Shown here: positions 11,283-21,479 of the stretch, piece after piece
How the letters are laid out: each line of letters begins with the position of its first letter
How positions within the stretch are numbered: position 1 is the first letter of the stretch
Source of the DNA: Tiliqua scincoides
Lineage: Eukaryota; Chordata; Lepidosauria; Squamata; Scincidae
DNA length: 64,000 nt
Direction of reading: 5' to 3'
Assembly (NCBI RefSeq): GCF_035046505.1
Contig: NC_089822.1
Coordinates: 267,603,024 to 267,667,023 of the forward strand
Program-made: the position numbers and the translations under genes
Notes under the pieces: model-generated
Told to the model about the DNA's origin: nothing
The model's database searches: none
What the model saw: the letters and a program-made list of their open reading frames with translations, nothing else

Positions 11283-12982
11283 AGGCATAAGAACATAAGA
11301 ACATAAGAACAGCCCCACTGGATCAGGCCATAGGCCCATCTAGTCCAGCTTCCTGTATCTCACAGCGGCCCACCAAATGCCCCAGGGAGCACACCAGATA
11401 TCTAACAGGGATACCCACTAAATGTCCACCAAATGCCCCAGGGAGCACACCTAAACTAACAAACTCCCCACATGATGATGCAGCAGTGTGGGCCCAGCTT
11501 CTGCTGTATCCTGCTGAGAATTTTTGGCCACTGGAGACCTCCTTGCAGTAAGGAAAGATGTGTTCCCTTGCCCTATGGTAGCCCCCAGTGGCTGCCATGG
11601 GTCAACATGGACCTGCACCAGCTAGAGTGCTGCCAAAAGTCCACATTGACCCAGGAAGGTGAAGCAGGTCCAGGATTAGACCAGTAGTTGATCTGTGCCA
11701 CCATTGCCAAATCTACTCCTTTCCCAGGCCTGATCAGCCCTCCTCCCCATCCCGATCACAGCTCCTTTCCATGGCAAAAATAGAGGCATCGAAGATGCCG
11801 AACGGAAGACAGATAAGGGGCAGCTGTGAGTGGAGAAGCCCCTTCAATGCTGTGGGTCTTGCTGTCCACTTATGAGCACAGCAGCTGTCTCTGGTGGCAG
11901 CAGAGAAGTGTTGCCTGTCAGAGAAAAGGGGGAGAGAGCCCTGCTCTGGAGTGATGCTGAGCTCCCTGAAGGGAGAAGCAAAAATAGAACAAATGTTGGC
12001 CCAGAAGGGGGGTCCAAACTTGGGCAATAAAAGGCGCTTCCATTCCTACCCAAGGGGCTCCACTCGTTATCTTCTTCCTGCATGAAGCCTGATGGAGCCT
12101 TCTGGACTGCAGAGGAGGAACTCTCAGCTGTCACCTGCAGGAGCAAAGAGGGGGGCTGTTTCAAGGGACCTCATCCTGGTGCCCTCCCTTGCATCTGGCA
12201 TTCTGACATAACCCATTTCTAAAATCAGGAGGTTGCGCTTACACATCATGGCTTGTACCCCATAATGGATTTTTCCTCCAGAAACTTGTCCAATCCCCTT
12301 TTAAAGGCATCTATGCTAGACGCCAGCACCACATCCTGTGGCAAGGAGTTCCACAGACCAACCACACGCTGAGTAAAGAAATATTTTCTTTTGTCTTTTC
12401 TAACTCTCCCAACACTCCATTTTAGTGTATGTCCCCTGGTTCTGGTATTATGTGAGAGTGTAAAGAGCATCTCCCTATCCACTCTGTCCATCCCCTGCAT
12501 AATTTTGTATGTCTCAATCATGTCCCCCCTCAGGTGCCTCTTTTCTAGGCTGAAGAGGCCCAAACGCCGTAGCCTTTCCTCATAAGGAAGGTGCCCCAGC
12601 CCAGTAATCATCTTAGTCGCTCTCTTTTGCACCTTTTCCATTTCCACTATGTCTTTTTTGAGATGCGGCGACCAGAACTGGACACAATACTCCAGGTGTG
12701 GCCTTACCATTGATTTGTACAACTGCATTATAATACTAGCTGTTTTGTTCTCAATACCTTTCCTAATGATCCCAAGCATAGAATTGGCCTTCTTCACTGC
12801 CGCCACACATTGGGTCGACACTTTCATTGAGCTGTCCGCCACCACCCCAAGATCTCTCTCCTGATCTGTCACAGACAGCTCAGAACCCATCAGCCTATAT
12901 CTAAAGTTTTGATTTTTTGCCCCAATGTGCATGACTTTACACTTACTGACATTGAAGCACATCTGCCGATTCTGCATCGGCA
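11283..12982 (-). mobile_element. CR1 LINE, split by a zinc-finger-gene segment
   Basis: The CR1 3' end (11283-11451, starting with AAGAACATAAGAACA repeats) and its RT C-terminus (12165-12982; KKANSMLGIIRKGIENK, YKSMVRPHLEYCVQ, KRATKMITGLGHLPYEERL) read as one minus-strand copy. The uninterrupted copy at 42265 shows only a few bases between the two halves. The 12246-13025 frame is open, so the copy is fairly young. Confidence 0.85.
11452..12164 (-). pseudogene. Displaced segment of a zinc-finger gene inside a CR1
   Basis: About 713 bp that match the intron and linker-exon region of pseudogene B (30390-31115) almost base for base, and gene A (7390-8070) less well. It includes an intact linker exon at 12134-12050 (GTGACAGCTGAGAGTTCC start, donor GTAGGA). 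It has no finger exon and no SCAN-like exon, so it cannot make a finger protein. It lies in gene A intron 1, where the exon could in principle be spliced in. Confidence 0.85.
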
Positions 12983-13288
12983 GAAGATGGGTGCAGCTCC
13001 CCCTGCCCCCACTGCTCCCCAGCAACTGGCATTCAGAGGTATACTGCCTGTGAAACCGAACTCTCTCAAGTAACCCTACATAGGCTGCTTGGAATTCAAT
13101 TCACATAAAGAAAAAAGGCAGTGCAGACTTTTCCCCCTCAATTCTGTGGCTCCCAAATGGACCCTACAGCAAGGCCATGTGAACTTGGAACATAGAAACA
13201 ACCATCTCCCTTTATCTCTTGCTTTGTCCAAAGTGGGGAAAAGCAACCTCTCCATCTGCCTACCTTGCTTGTCTTCCCTTTCACTCAC

Positions 13289-13457
13289 CCAAATCCCCAC
13301 CAAGCTAAGACCAGCAGAAGGACCAGGATCCAGCCACACCCAGCTGGAGGAGAGGGCCAGTGCCTTTGATCAGCTCATAGCCTTCTTCCTCTTAATAGAG
13401 TAGCAGAAGCCAGCTGTAGGTCATTTGGGATTAGCAAGGCCTCCTGGGAATTGTAGT
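13289..13457 (-). promoter_or_regulatory. Promoter/exon 1 of gene A with ZNF143-type site
   Basis: The minus strand carries ACTACAATTCCCAG (13457-13444), the known binding consensus of ZNF143/THAP11-type factors. About 155 bases later comes a splice donor (TTTGG|GTGAGTG, exon end 13289). The block is conserved at 39307-39484 (B), 54805-54965 (C) and 61921-62096 (D). The exon has no conserved start codon, so it is probably noncoding. The transcription start is not visible. Confidence 0.7.
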
Positions 13458-13459
13458 TC

Positions 13460-14670
13460 ACCTGAAGAAGACAACTGGCCTGCATGAAGGAGCCCAAGTT
13501 GAGGACCCCAATAGCTCTCATAAGTTGAGAGACTTATGGACCCTGGCTGGTTGAGGACGAAGCAAGGGGTGCAGGTATTGATGCTGGCCTGCTGACCAGA
13601 CAGCCAGGTGCTGCCAGGACACATGCATTGGTGCAGGAGGTGAGCATTATGTTGACTGTCTGTTTCAGAACGTGCTGAGGCATTCCAGCAGTGGCGCTTG
13701 ATGAAAAACCAGGGAAAGGTCCTCTTGTCTGGAGCTTGGCATGGGCAGGTGAAATTCACTGCTGGGGTGCCTGGTGCTCCCCTGTCAGGATTCTGACATA
13801 CATCAGGGTTAGGTGAGCTCAGGCCAAGACCAGGGTTGGGCTGTGAGTCCCTGGAGTTTGGGGTGCTCAGTGCTTGCAACAGCTGAGGAGTTGGCCTGTA
13901 GGACTTTGTTAGCTCTAGGCCAGGTTTGCAAACAGTTGGTTCAGGGCAAGTTGTTAACTACTGTGATAGCATGACTACCTGAACACCTGTGCAGCCACAC
14001 CCTAATTAAGTGGGCAAAACCAGATTGGGTGCTGGATCCCATTCAAGCCTCTCCATGTAGCTCCACCTGTGTGTGGGTGAAATGTGAAGCTACTGCAGGA
14101 GGCCTTGTTGGAACAAACACTACTGACTTTGCCTTTAGGAAAATGGACTGCAAATAGGCTACTCTGAACTGCTGTATTTTGTGTGTATGACCAGGATAGC
14201 TCTAATGATTCTGTATATGGCTTTGTACTCAAATACAATTGCACCTGAAGACTCTGCTGTGTCTGCATGTTTGACTGCTCCCTGCTCTGAAGTAGGACAT
14301 ACCCTGGTTCTTACCTAACAGACTTCAGTTCCTCATTGGCTGAAGGATTGGCTGTTTAGAAGGGGTGGTGGTGGTAGCTACCTGAGAACAACTTGCACTG
14401 AGGACTTGTATGTTCACCTTCTTGGGGTGCTTGGCCAGTCAGGGGAACATGCACAAGCCCTTTTACCCTAATTTAACACCAATGTTTGGTGTTTTACCCT
14501 GTGCTCTTGTGGTGTGTTTAGGCCTCAAGAGGGTAGGATGTATAAGGACCAAATTGGTAACATGTTTCTGACTCACTGGGAGTGTTCTAAGGCAATGAGC
14601 TGAAAATGTATAAGATTGTGCTGTGAAACCATGGATCCTGTGCCAGTGACAGTTCCTTAGACAACCTCAT
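13460..14670. other. Upstream flank of gene A, no gene seen
   Basis: 13460-13900 is repeated upstream of C (55000-55500) and, inverted, upstream of D (61380-61910), so it belongs to the duplicated unit. Its reading frames are not conserved. 13900-14670 shows no recognisable gene or repeat family. Confidence 0.6.
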
Positions 14671-14896
14671 GCTGCACAGTTGGGATCAGAGGGTGGGGCT
14701 TCAGGTAAATATCTCTTTATATAAGCTGGCATGGAACAAAGGTAACAGAGTGTCAAAAGAGTGGGAACTAGAATGAGTTATACTGGCATGCAAGTCACTG
14801 ATAGCAGAAATTATGCATGTATTTGTTATGATTTCTTATGGCAGAAAATGAACGTGCAAAGGAGGCACATGGACTGATGAAATAGACAGAAAATCT
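14671..14896 (+). repeat. Direct repeat, left copy (226 bp)
   Basis: Begins GCTGCACAGTTGGGATC and ends GACAGAAAATCT. It matches 16392-16624 over its full length with a few substitutions and one ~6 bp insertion. It borders the LINE insertion exactly on its left. Confidence 0.9.
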
Positions 14897-16391
14897 TGAA
14901 GAGAGCGTCTATCCAGAGTACTTGCAGAGAGCATCTATCCAGAATCGCAGTGCGGATTCTGAACCAACTGGTCCACCACTGATATGGTATTCTCCCTTAG
15001 ACAACTGCAGGAGAAATGCAGGGAACAATGACAGCCACTCTTTATAGCCTTCATAGATCTCACAAAGGCTTTCATCCTGGTCAGCAGTGACGGCCTCTTC
15101 AAGATTCTCCCCAAGATTGGATGTCCACCCAGGCTCCTCAGCATCATCAGATCTTTCCACAAGGACATGAAAGGCACTGTTGTCTTTGATGACTCCACAT
15201 CAGACCCCTTTGACTTCTGAAGCGCAGTGAAGCAGGGCTGTGTTCTTGCACCAACCTTGTTTGGGATTTTCTTCGCTCTCCTGCTGAAGCAGGCCTTTGG
15301 AATTGCAACAGAAGGCATCTGTCTCTGGACCATATCAGATGGAAAGCCCTTCAACCTCTCCAGACTGAGAGCAAAGTCCAAAGTCCAGCTGAAATGTTTG
15401 CGGGACTTCCTCTTTGCCAACGATGCAGCTGTCACTACCCACTCTGCCAAAGATCTCCAGCAGCTCATGGATCATTTTAGCAAGGCCTGCCAAGATTTTG
15501 GACTGACAATCAGCCTGAAGAAAACACAGGTCATGGTTCAGGATGTGGACTCACCTCCTTGCATTACAATCTCTGCGCATGAACTGGAGGTTGTCCATGA
15601 CTTTGTGTACCTTGGCTCAGCGATCTCCAACTCTCTTTCTCTCGATACCGAGCTAAACAAACGCATCGGTAAAGCAGCTACCACATTTTCCAGACTCACA
15701 AAGAGAGTCTGGTCCAACAAGAAGCTGATGGAACATACCAAGATCCAGGTCTACAGAGCTTGCTTCCTGAGTACACTTCTGTACTGCAGCGAGTCATGGA
15801 CTCTTTGCTCACAACAGGAGAGGAAACTGAACACATTCCACATGCGCTGCCTCTGACGCATTCTCGGCATCACCTGGCAGGACAAAGTTCCTAACAACAC
15901 AGTCCTGGAACGTGCTGGAATCCCTAGCATGTATGCACTGCTGAAACAGAGACGCCTGCGTTGGCTCGGTCATGTCGTGAGAATGGATGATGGCCGGATC
16001 CCAAAGGATGTCCTCTATGGAGAACTCGTGCAAGGAAAGCGCCCTACAGGTAGACCACAGCTGCGATACAAGGACATCTGCAAGAGGGATCTGAAGGCCT
16101 TAGGAGTGGACCTCAACAAGTGGGAAACCCTGGCCTCTGAGCAGCCCGCTTGGAGGCAGGCTGTGCAGCATGGCCTTTCCCAGTTTGAAGAGACACTTGG
16201 CCAACAGTCTGAGGCAAAGAAGGAAGGCCCATAGCCAGGAAGACAGACCAGGGACACACTACACGTGCTCCCAGTGTGGAAGGGATTGTCACTCCCGAAT
16301 TGGCCTTTTCAGCCACACTAGATGCTGTTCCAGAACCACCTCTCAGAGCGCGATACCATAGTCTTCTGAGACTGAAGGTTGCCAACACACA
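14897..16391 (+). mobile_element. Truncated non-LTR LINE with C-terminal zinc motif (RTE-like group)
   Basis: 5'-truncated RT: QPLFIAFIDLTKAF, VKQGCVLAPTLFGIFFALLL, FANDAAV in place of the usual YADD, FVYLGSAISNSLSLDTELNK. The C-terminal region (RRLRWLGHVVRMDDGRIPKD, KRPTGRPQLRYKDICKRDLK) is followed by a CxxC...H zinc-like motif (YTCSQCGRDCHSRIGLFSH). One TGA replaces an arginine codon at about 15855, and upstream frames are broken. The 3' end is GACTGAAGGTTGCCAACACA. The clade is uncertain; I place it near RTE-type LINEs from memory. Related copies: 20507-20750 and 48914-49486. Confidence 0.8.
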
Positions 16392-16624
16392 GCTGCACAG
16401 TTGGGATCCAAGGGTGGGGCCTCAGGTAAATGTCTCTTTATATAAGCTGGCATGGAACAAAGGTATCAGAGTGTCAAAAGAGTGGGAACTAGAATGAGTT
16501 ATACTGGCATGCAAGTCACTGATAGCAGAAATTATGCATGTATTTGTTATGATTTCTTATGGCAGAAAATGAACGTGCAAAGGAGGCACATTGCACATGG
16601 ACTGATGAAATAGACAGAAAATCT
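16392..16624 (+). repeat. Direct repeat, right copy (233 bp)
   Basis: Second copy of the 14671-14896 block. It starts right after the LINE 3' end, so together the two copies behave like an unusually long target-site duplication. Confidence 0.9.
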
Positions 16625-16949
16625 CTGATCTTTCACTTGGACACAGGATGTTTCCTGATTCAGGAGTCTTGATGCAGTGTGGGCCACCCACCATTTCTGG
16701 AGCATGGTTCAGTGTTGGCTGCTGGCTGGCTTTTCATGGCACTGGCTTTTCAAAGCATCCCTCAAACCTCATTAGGTCATTACCTGATGACATCTCTTGG
16801 AAGGAGATACAATTTCTTACCTTTACAAAAATTCACAAGCCCTGGGTGCCAAATGACCTCCAAACGCCACTGCTCCTGGGCTGGTGGTAGCAGATTTGGA
16901 TGACCAAGGCTCTTCCCTTTTCCCAAGACTTTCCCCCTTTTTCAGCACC

Positions 16950-17048
16950 AAGTTGAGTGTTGGGAGAGGGGGGACAGACAGAAGAAAATATTTCTTTACC
17001 CAGCATGTAATGATTCCAAGGAACTCTTTGCCACAGGAAGTAGTGATG
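16950..17048 (+). mobile_element. CR1 fragment
   Basis: GAGTGTTGGGAGAGGGG, AGAAAATATTTCTTTACCCA and TTTGCCACAGGAAGTAGTGA match the CR1 C-terminal region. It ends abruptly at the LTR-like sequence. Confidence 0.7.
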
Positions 17049-17877
17049 GTGTTGCATGGTAAATTCAGGGTTCAAGAACAAAAGCAGACCGAAGTTGTGG
17101 TGGTTTCCAAGCTTTATTCATTGCCAGCAATGGGCTTCTCTTGGTGGTTCAAAATGGGAGCACAGAGAGCTGTGTTCTCTCAGTGTCTCCAGAGAAAAAG
17201 CAACTTTCCAATGCATGTTTCAGTTTATATAGGTCTAGTTCCTTTGTCTGGAAAATCCCACTGCTATTTGCTAAAAGCTGGTGACATCAGAAATGGAACT
17301 TCCTTTGATTGGCTACAGGCCACTAGCATTTGATTGGTTGTGCCATATATGGAGAGTGCATTTGAATATCTCAGGTTACTGCTTGTGCCAAATATGGTAA
17401 TAGCACCCTTTTCCAAAAGCCCAGTAGGTGGCACTGTGTGCCTATCTTAATTTCATAATTATTCTTATTTCTTTAATTATGCTTTTAACCAACTCAATTT
17501 TAGATTCAGTTTGTTTGTTTTCAAATGTACTAACTTATTCTAATCTTCAACAGTCTATATTTTGCTTCTAAACAAGGTTTTTGAGTGATTTCTAAGTCTC
17601 TGTAAAATCTCTGCTCTCTCTGATGTTTTTCAGAATACAAGCTGTGTTTTTTTTTAAGGAATATTTTCAATCTGGGCCCCTTCTTGACATTCCTTAGATA
17701 TCTTTTGCTAATGGTTTCTGTCAATTTGATTAACCATTCTGGACTTACTATCTATTCTTTGGTCTGCTCGGCACCAGGAAAGTCTGAGCATTTTAGTTAA
17801 TTGGCAGGTTTGAAATATTCTTTGCTAGATAAGAATTTCAACTGTGATGAGTTACCCTCTTTTCTAACTCATTAACT
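17049..17877 (-). mobile_element. LTR-like fossil, partial
   Basis: On the minus strand there are CCAAT boxes, a TATATAAAC box (about 17225-17235) and an AATAAAGC signal (about 17113) about 115 bases later, in the order expected for U3-R of an LTR. The right-hand part shares about 200 bp with the copy at 57878. No gag, pol or env reading is visible. It is interrupted by the hAT element and the gap, so its far end is unknown. Old and broken. Confidence 0.45.
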
Positions 17878-17970
17878 CTCTAACACAGGTGTGCTCAAAA
17901 TGTCGATCGCGATCGACTGGTCGATCGCGAAGCAAAATCCACTCGATCGCACGCCGAGCCTCCCGTCCGC

Positions 17971-18094
17971 CATGTTGAAAGGGGCGGGAAAGAGCCCCGG
18001 AGCTTCCCAATTGGCCCGCCATAGCATCCAGGACACTCGGCGGCGCCGGGCCAATCGGGAAGCTCCGGGGCTCTTTCCCGCCCCTTTCAACATG
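17971..18094. repeat. Hairpin-forming inverted repeat in hAT copy 2
   Basis: Arms of about 47 bp (17971-18017 and 18047-18094) are near-perfect complements around a ~30 bp loop. The outer end is CATGTTGAAAGGGGCGGG. A second, weaker foldback follows at 18097-18185. Confidence 0.9.
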
Positions 18095-18419
18095 GCAGGT
18101 CAATCTGGAAGCTCCGGAGCTCTTTCCCGTCCCTTTCAATCAATGAAAGGGGCAGGAAAGAGCACCAGAGCTTCCTGATTGGCCCGCCATCGCATCCGGG
18201 ACACTCGATTGCCCTCGAAACGGCCCTGGAAACGAGCCTCACGAAGGGGGGAGAAGGAACCGCCCCCGCGCCAGCGCTTCTCCCCCAGCCCCCCTCAGAA
18301 GGAAGAGACCACTCAGCCGCACTCCCCGAAGCAGCGGCAGGACAGCGCTGCTCCACCCAATCCACTGAGGGGGTGGCGGAACGACCAAGTGGAAGGCCTA
18401 ACTGCCCTGTCCCTGCCCT

Positions 18420-19390
18420 AGGGCGCTGTCCTGCTGCTGCTTTGGAGAGCGCAGCTGAGCGGGCTCATCTCTCTGAGGGGGGCTGGGGGAGAAGGAACCG
18501 CCCCCGCGCCAGCGCTTCTCCCCCCAAGCGGCTTGGTCATTCCGCCGCCCCCTCGGCAGCTTGGGTGGAATGGCGCTGTCCTGCTGCTGCTTCGGGGAGC
18601 GTGGCTGAGTGGGCTCATCCCTCCGAGGGGGGCTGGGGGGAGAAGGAACCACCCCCACGCCAGCGCTTCTCCCCCCAAGCGGCTTGGTCGTTCCGCCGTC
18701 CCTCGGCGGCTTGGGTGGAATGGCGCTGTCCTGCTGCTGCTTCGGGGAGCACAGCTGAGTGGGCTCATCCCTCTGAGGGGGGCTGGGGGGAGAAGGAACC
18801 ACTCCTGTGCCAGTGCTTCTCCCCCCAAGCGGCTTGGTCATTCCGCCGCCCCCTCGGCAGCTTGGGTGGAATGGCGCTGTCCTGCTGCTGCTTCGGGGAG
18901 CGTGGCTGAGTGGGCTCATCCCTCCGAGGGGGGCTGGGGGGAGAAGGAACCACCCCCACGCCAGCGCTTCTCCCCCCAAGCGGCTTGGTCGTTCCGCCGT
19001 CCCTCGGCGGCTTGGGTGGAATGGCGCTGTCCTGCTGCTGCTTCGGGGAGCACAGCTGAGTGGGCTCATCCCTCTGAGGGGGGCTGGGGGGAGAAGGAAC
19101 CACTCCTGTGCCAGTGCTTCTCCCCCCAAGCGGCTTGGTCGTTCCGCTGCCCCCTTGGCGGCTTGGGTGGAACGGCGCTGTCCTGCTGCTGCTTTGGGGA
19201 GCGTGGCTGAGTGGGCTCGTCCCTCTGAAGGGGGCTGGGGGGAGAAGGAACTGCCCCCGTGCCAGCGCTTCTCCCCCCAAGTGGCTTGGTCATTCTGCCG
19301 CTCCCTTGGCGGCTTGGGTGGAACGGCACTGTCCTGCCGCTGCTTCGGGGAGCGCAGCTGAGCGGGCTCATCCTTCTGAGGGGGACTGGG
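18420..19390. repeat. 150 bp minisatellite with 301 bp higher-order unit
   Basis: GGCGCTGTCCTGCTGCTGC recurs near 18421, 18571, 18721, 18872, 19022, 19173 and (diverged) 19324, a spacing of 150-151 bp. Units alternate between a GCGTGGCTGAG and a GCACAGCTGAG type, so 18571-18871 and 18872-19172 are nearly identical dimers. GC- and CpG-rich. Inverted arms at about 18215-18290 and 19385-19460 bracket the array. Confidence 0.9.
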
Positions 19391-20306
19391 GGAGAAGCGC
19401 TGGCGCGGGGGCGGTTCCTTCTCCCCCCTTCGTGAGGCTCGTTCTTGGGGCCGCTTCGAGGGTGATCGAGGGGTGCCTCAGCGCTCCCCTTCCCCACAGC
19501 GGCCTAGTCGCCGGATCATTGTGCACCCTCAGCTGTGCGTGCACGGCCGGCTGGCCCCCTCCCCTCCCCTCGTTCTGTGTCACAGGCCGCTGTGACCTGC
19601 TTCCCCTGCGGCTCGGGCGAAGGCCCCCCCGGTGGCTTTTGTCTCCCTGGAGTTAGGCCCTCCTCCCTTCCGCCTGGCCAAAGGTGCGCGAGCAGCACAG
19701 CAGACAGGCAGGCGCTCCTTCCCAGGGCTTTCCAGAGGTACTGTGGTTCCTGTTTGGGTCTGTTCTAGGCCGGGTGGGAGCCTGGAAGGTTGAGAGCTGC
19801 AGCCCTGCCTGAACTTTCTTGCGAGTAAGTCCCATTGACTAGAATGGGCCTTACTTCTGAGTAGGCCTGCCTAGGATTGGGCTCTTAGGCTGCCATTCTG
19901 GCCACACTTTCCTGGCAGTTAGCCCCACTGATGAACATTTGGAAGTGTGCTTGAGGCTGGCTGTCAGCAGCTACTGTCCGGACTATGCATCCTTGGCTGA
20001 TTCACTTCAGTGCAAGTCATCAAAGTAAACTCAAGTAATTACAAAAAATGTTTATAGTTAATTATGTTGTGTTGTGCAATATTGGCTCATGTGGTTATGC
20101 AAGGTACACCAACATACATTGTACACATAAATGTTATATGTTATGATGGCGCGAACATTGTAAAAAAACTCTGGTAGATCTCCAGGCCTTGCTGGGTTTC
20201 AAAGTAGCTCTCGAGCCAAAAAAAGTGTGAGCACCCTTGCTCTAACACATTCCAGGTCTGTTCTTCTAGTTTACTCTGAGACACATTTGAAACTTAAATC
20301 CTTTCA

Positions 20307-20506
20307 NNNNNNNNNNNNNNNNNNNNNNNNNNNNNNNNNNNNNNNNNNNNNNNNNNNNNNNNNNNNNNNNNNNNNNNNNNNNNNNNNNNNNNNNNNNNNN
20401 NNNNNNNNNNNNNNNNNNNNNNNNNNNNNNNNNNNNNNNNNNNNNNNNNNNNNNNNNNNNNNNNNNNNNNNNNNNNNNNNNNNNNNNNNNNNNNNNNNNN
20501 NNNNNN
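20307..20506. other. Assembly gap, 200 N
   Basis: Exactly 200 unknown bases, a length often used as a placeholder. The left flank is sequence just past the hAT element; the right flank is inside a LINE copy. The join is unproven. Confidence 0.98.
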
Positions 20507-20750
20507 TACATGACTGAGCCAACACAGGCGTCTCTGTTTCAGCAGTGCATACATGCTAGGGATTCCAGCACGTTCCAGGACCGTGTTGTTAGGAACTTTG
20601 TCCTGCCAGGTGATGCCGAGGATGCGTTGGAGACAGTGCTTGTGGAAAGCGTCCAGTTTCCTCTCCTGTTATGAGCAAAGAGTCCATGACTCGCTGCAGT
20701 ATAGAAGTGTACTCAGGACGCAAGCTCTGTAGACCTGGATCTAGTAGATC
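20507..20750 (-). mobile_element. RTE-like LINE fragment
   Basis: Minus-strand match to 15790-15990 of the 14897-16391 LINE: TACTGCAGCGAGTCATGGAC, then the MYALLKQRRL reading. Its 3' part is lost in the gap. Confidence 0.85.
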
Positions 20751-21290
20751 ATAGCTAGTACTAGAACTGAAAACTATGTTCAGTTGTGTGAGTGTCATCA
20801 GGTTGGTCTCTTTTTTTGTTGGTTACTAATTGGTTGGGTAATCTATACTGCTCTATAGTAAAATAAATGAAGTTAATGGGGGTGGTACCATGAGTTATCA
20901 GGCAGAGTAACACCAAACCTAGTGGTACCATTGGTGAGGATGTTGGGTGTTGTTGTACATTGGCTTTGATGACTTTTGAAGTGGATTCTAAACATTGATG
21001 GTGGACTATATTAGTGCTTATGAACTATGATAGCTACATCGAACCTCTAGATGCAGAGTCAGTATGTCACTGAATCACAAACAGATCAGGTTTTTGTGTT
21101 GCCAGAGTGGGGGGATCAGCACTTTCTTAAGTTCAGAGCCTAGGTCAACCTGGGCTTCTAGTTGAACTTGGGTCTCCATGGCTTAGGTTTGCTGGGTGGG
21201 TGGACCTAGGTGTCAAAAATGTAATAATAATAATAATAACAACTGCGTATTTACATACCGCTTTTCGGGTCATCAGATGACTCCTCTGAC
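20751..21290. other. Repeat-derived DNA, no gene
   Basis: 20757-20840 (TACTAGAACTGAAAACTATG onward) recurs at 55694-55785, next to pseudogene E, so it is an interspersed repeat of unknown class. 21221-21265 holds an (AAT)n tract and an ATACCGCTTTTCGGG piece of the same repeat-tail family as 49487. Nothing else is recognised. Confidence 0.55.
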
Positions 21291-21296
21291 TTCAGA

Positions 21297-21378
21297 GGTT
21301 GGCAACCTTCAGTCTTGAAAGACTATGGTATAAGTCTACAGCACCAGGTATTCTCAGGCGGTCTCCCATCCATTCAAG
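21297..21378 (-). mobile_element. 5S-rRNA-derived SINE fragment with LINE tail
   Basis: The minus strand reads GGATGGGAGACCGCCTG, GAATACC and GGTGCTGTAG (21372-21333), the 3' end of 5S rRNA with few changes. It runs straight into ATAGTCTTTCAAGACTGAAG and GTTGCCAACC, the 3' end of the RTE-like LINE in this window. A 5S head joined to a LINE tail is the layout of a SINE3-type element; here only ~45 bases of 5S remain. Confidence 0.7.
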
Positions 21379-21479
21379 GTGGTTCACATAGGCAGGCTGT
21401 TTCTAAATCCCCCGAGGGGATTTTTACAATCACAGAAAGTTTCTGTCTTTCAAGAACCACACAACATTTCAGATGGATC

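Larger units (their letters stand above)
17886..20239. mobile_element. Non-autonomous hAT element, copy 2 (2354 bp)
   Basis: The ends CAGGTGTGCTCA and (complement of right end) CAAGGGTGCTCA are flanked by a perfect 8 bp duplication, CTCTAACA (17878-17885 and 20240-20247). The left end is rich in CGATCGCGATCG. Inside are a near-perfect hairpin (17971-18094), further foldback arms, and a GC-rich minisatellite. No transposase motif is present. The long reading frames in 18373-19656 are translations of the minisatellite. The final ~300 bp match hAT copy 1. Confidence 0.9.

Noticed and set aside
18373-19656. Long reading frames (up to about 240 codons) on both strands
   Set aside because: They are translations of the GC-rich 150 bp minisatellite; unit length divisible or nearly divisible by three keeps frames open by chance.
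20227-20554. Frames running through the unknown bases
   Set aside because: They consist of undetermined residues across the assembly gap.
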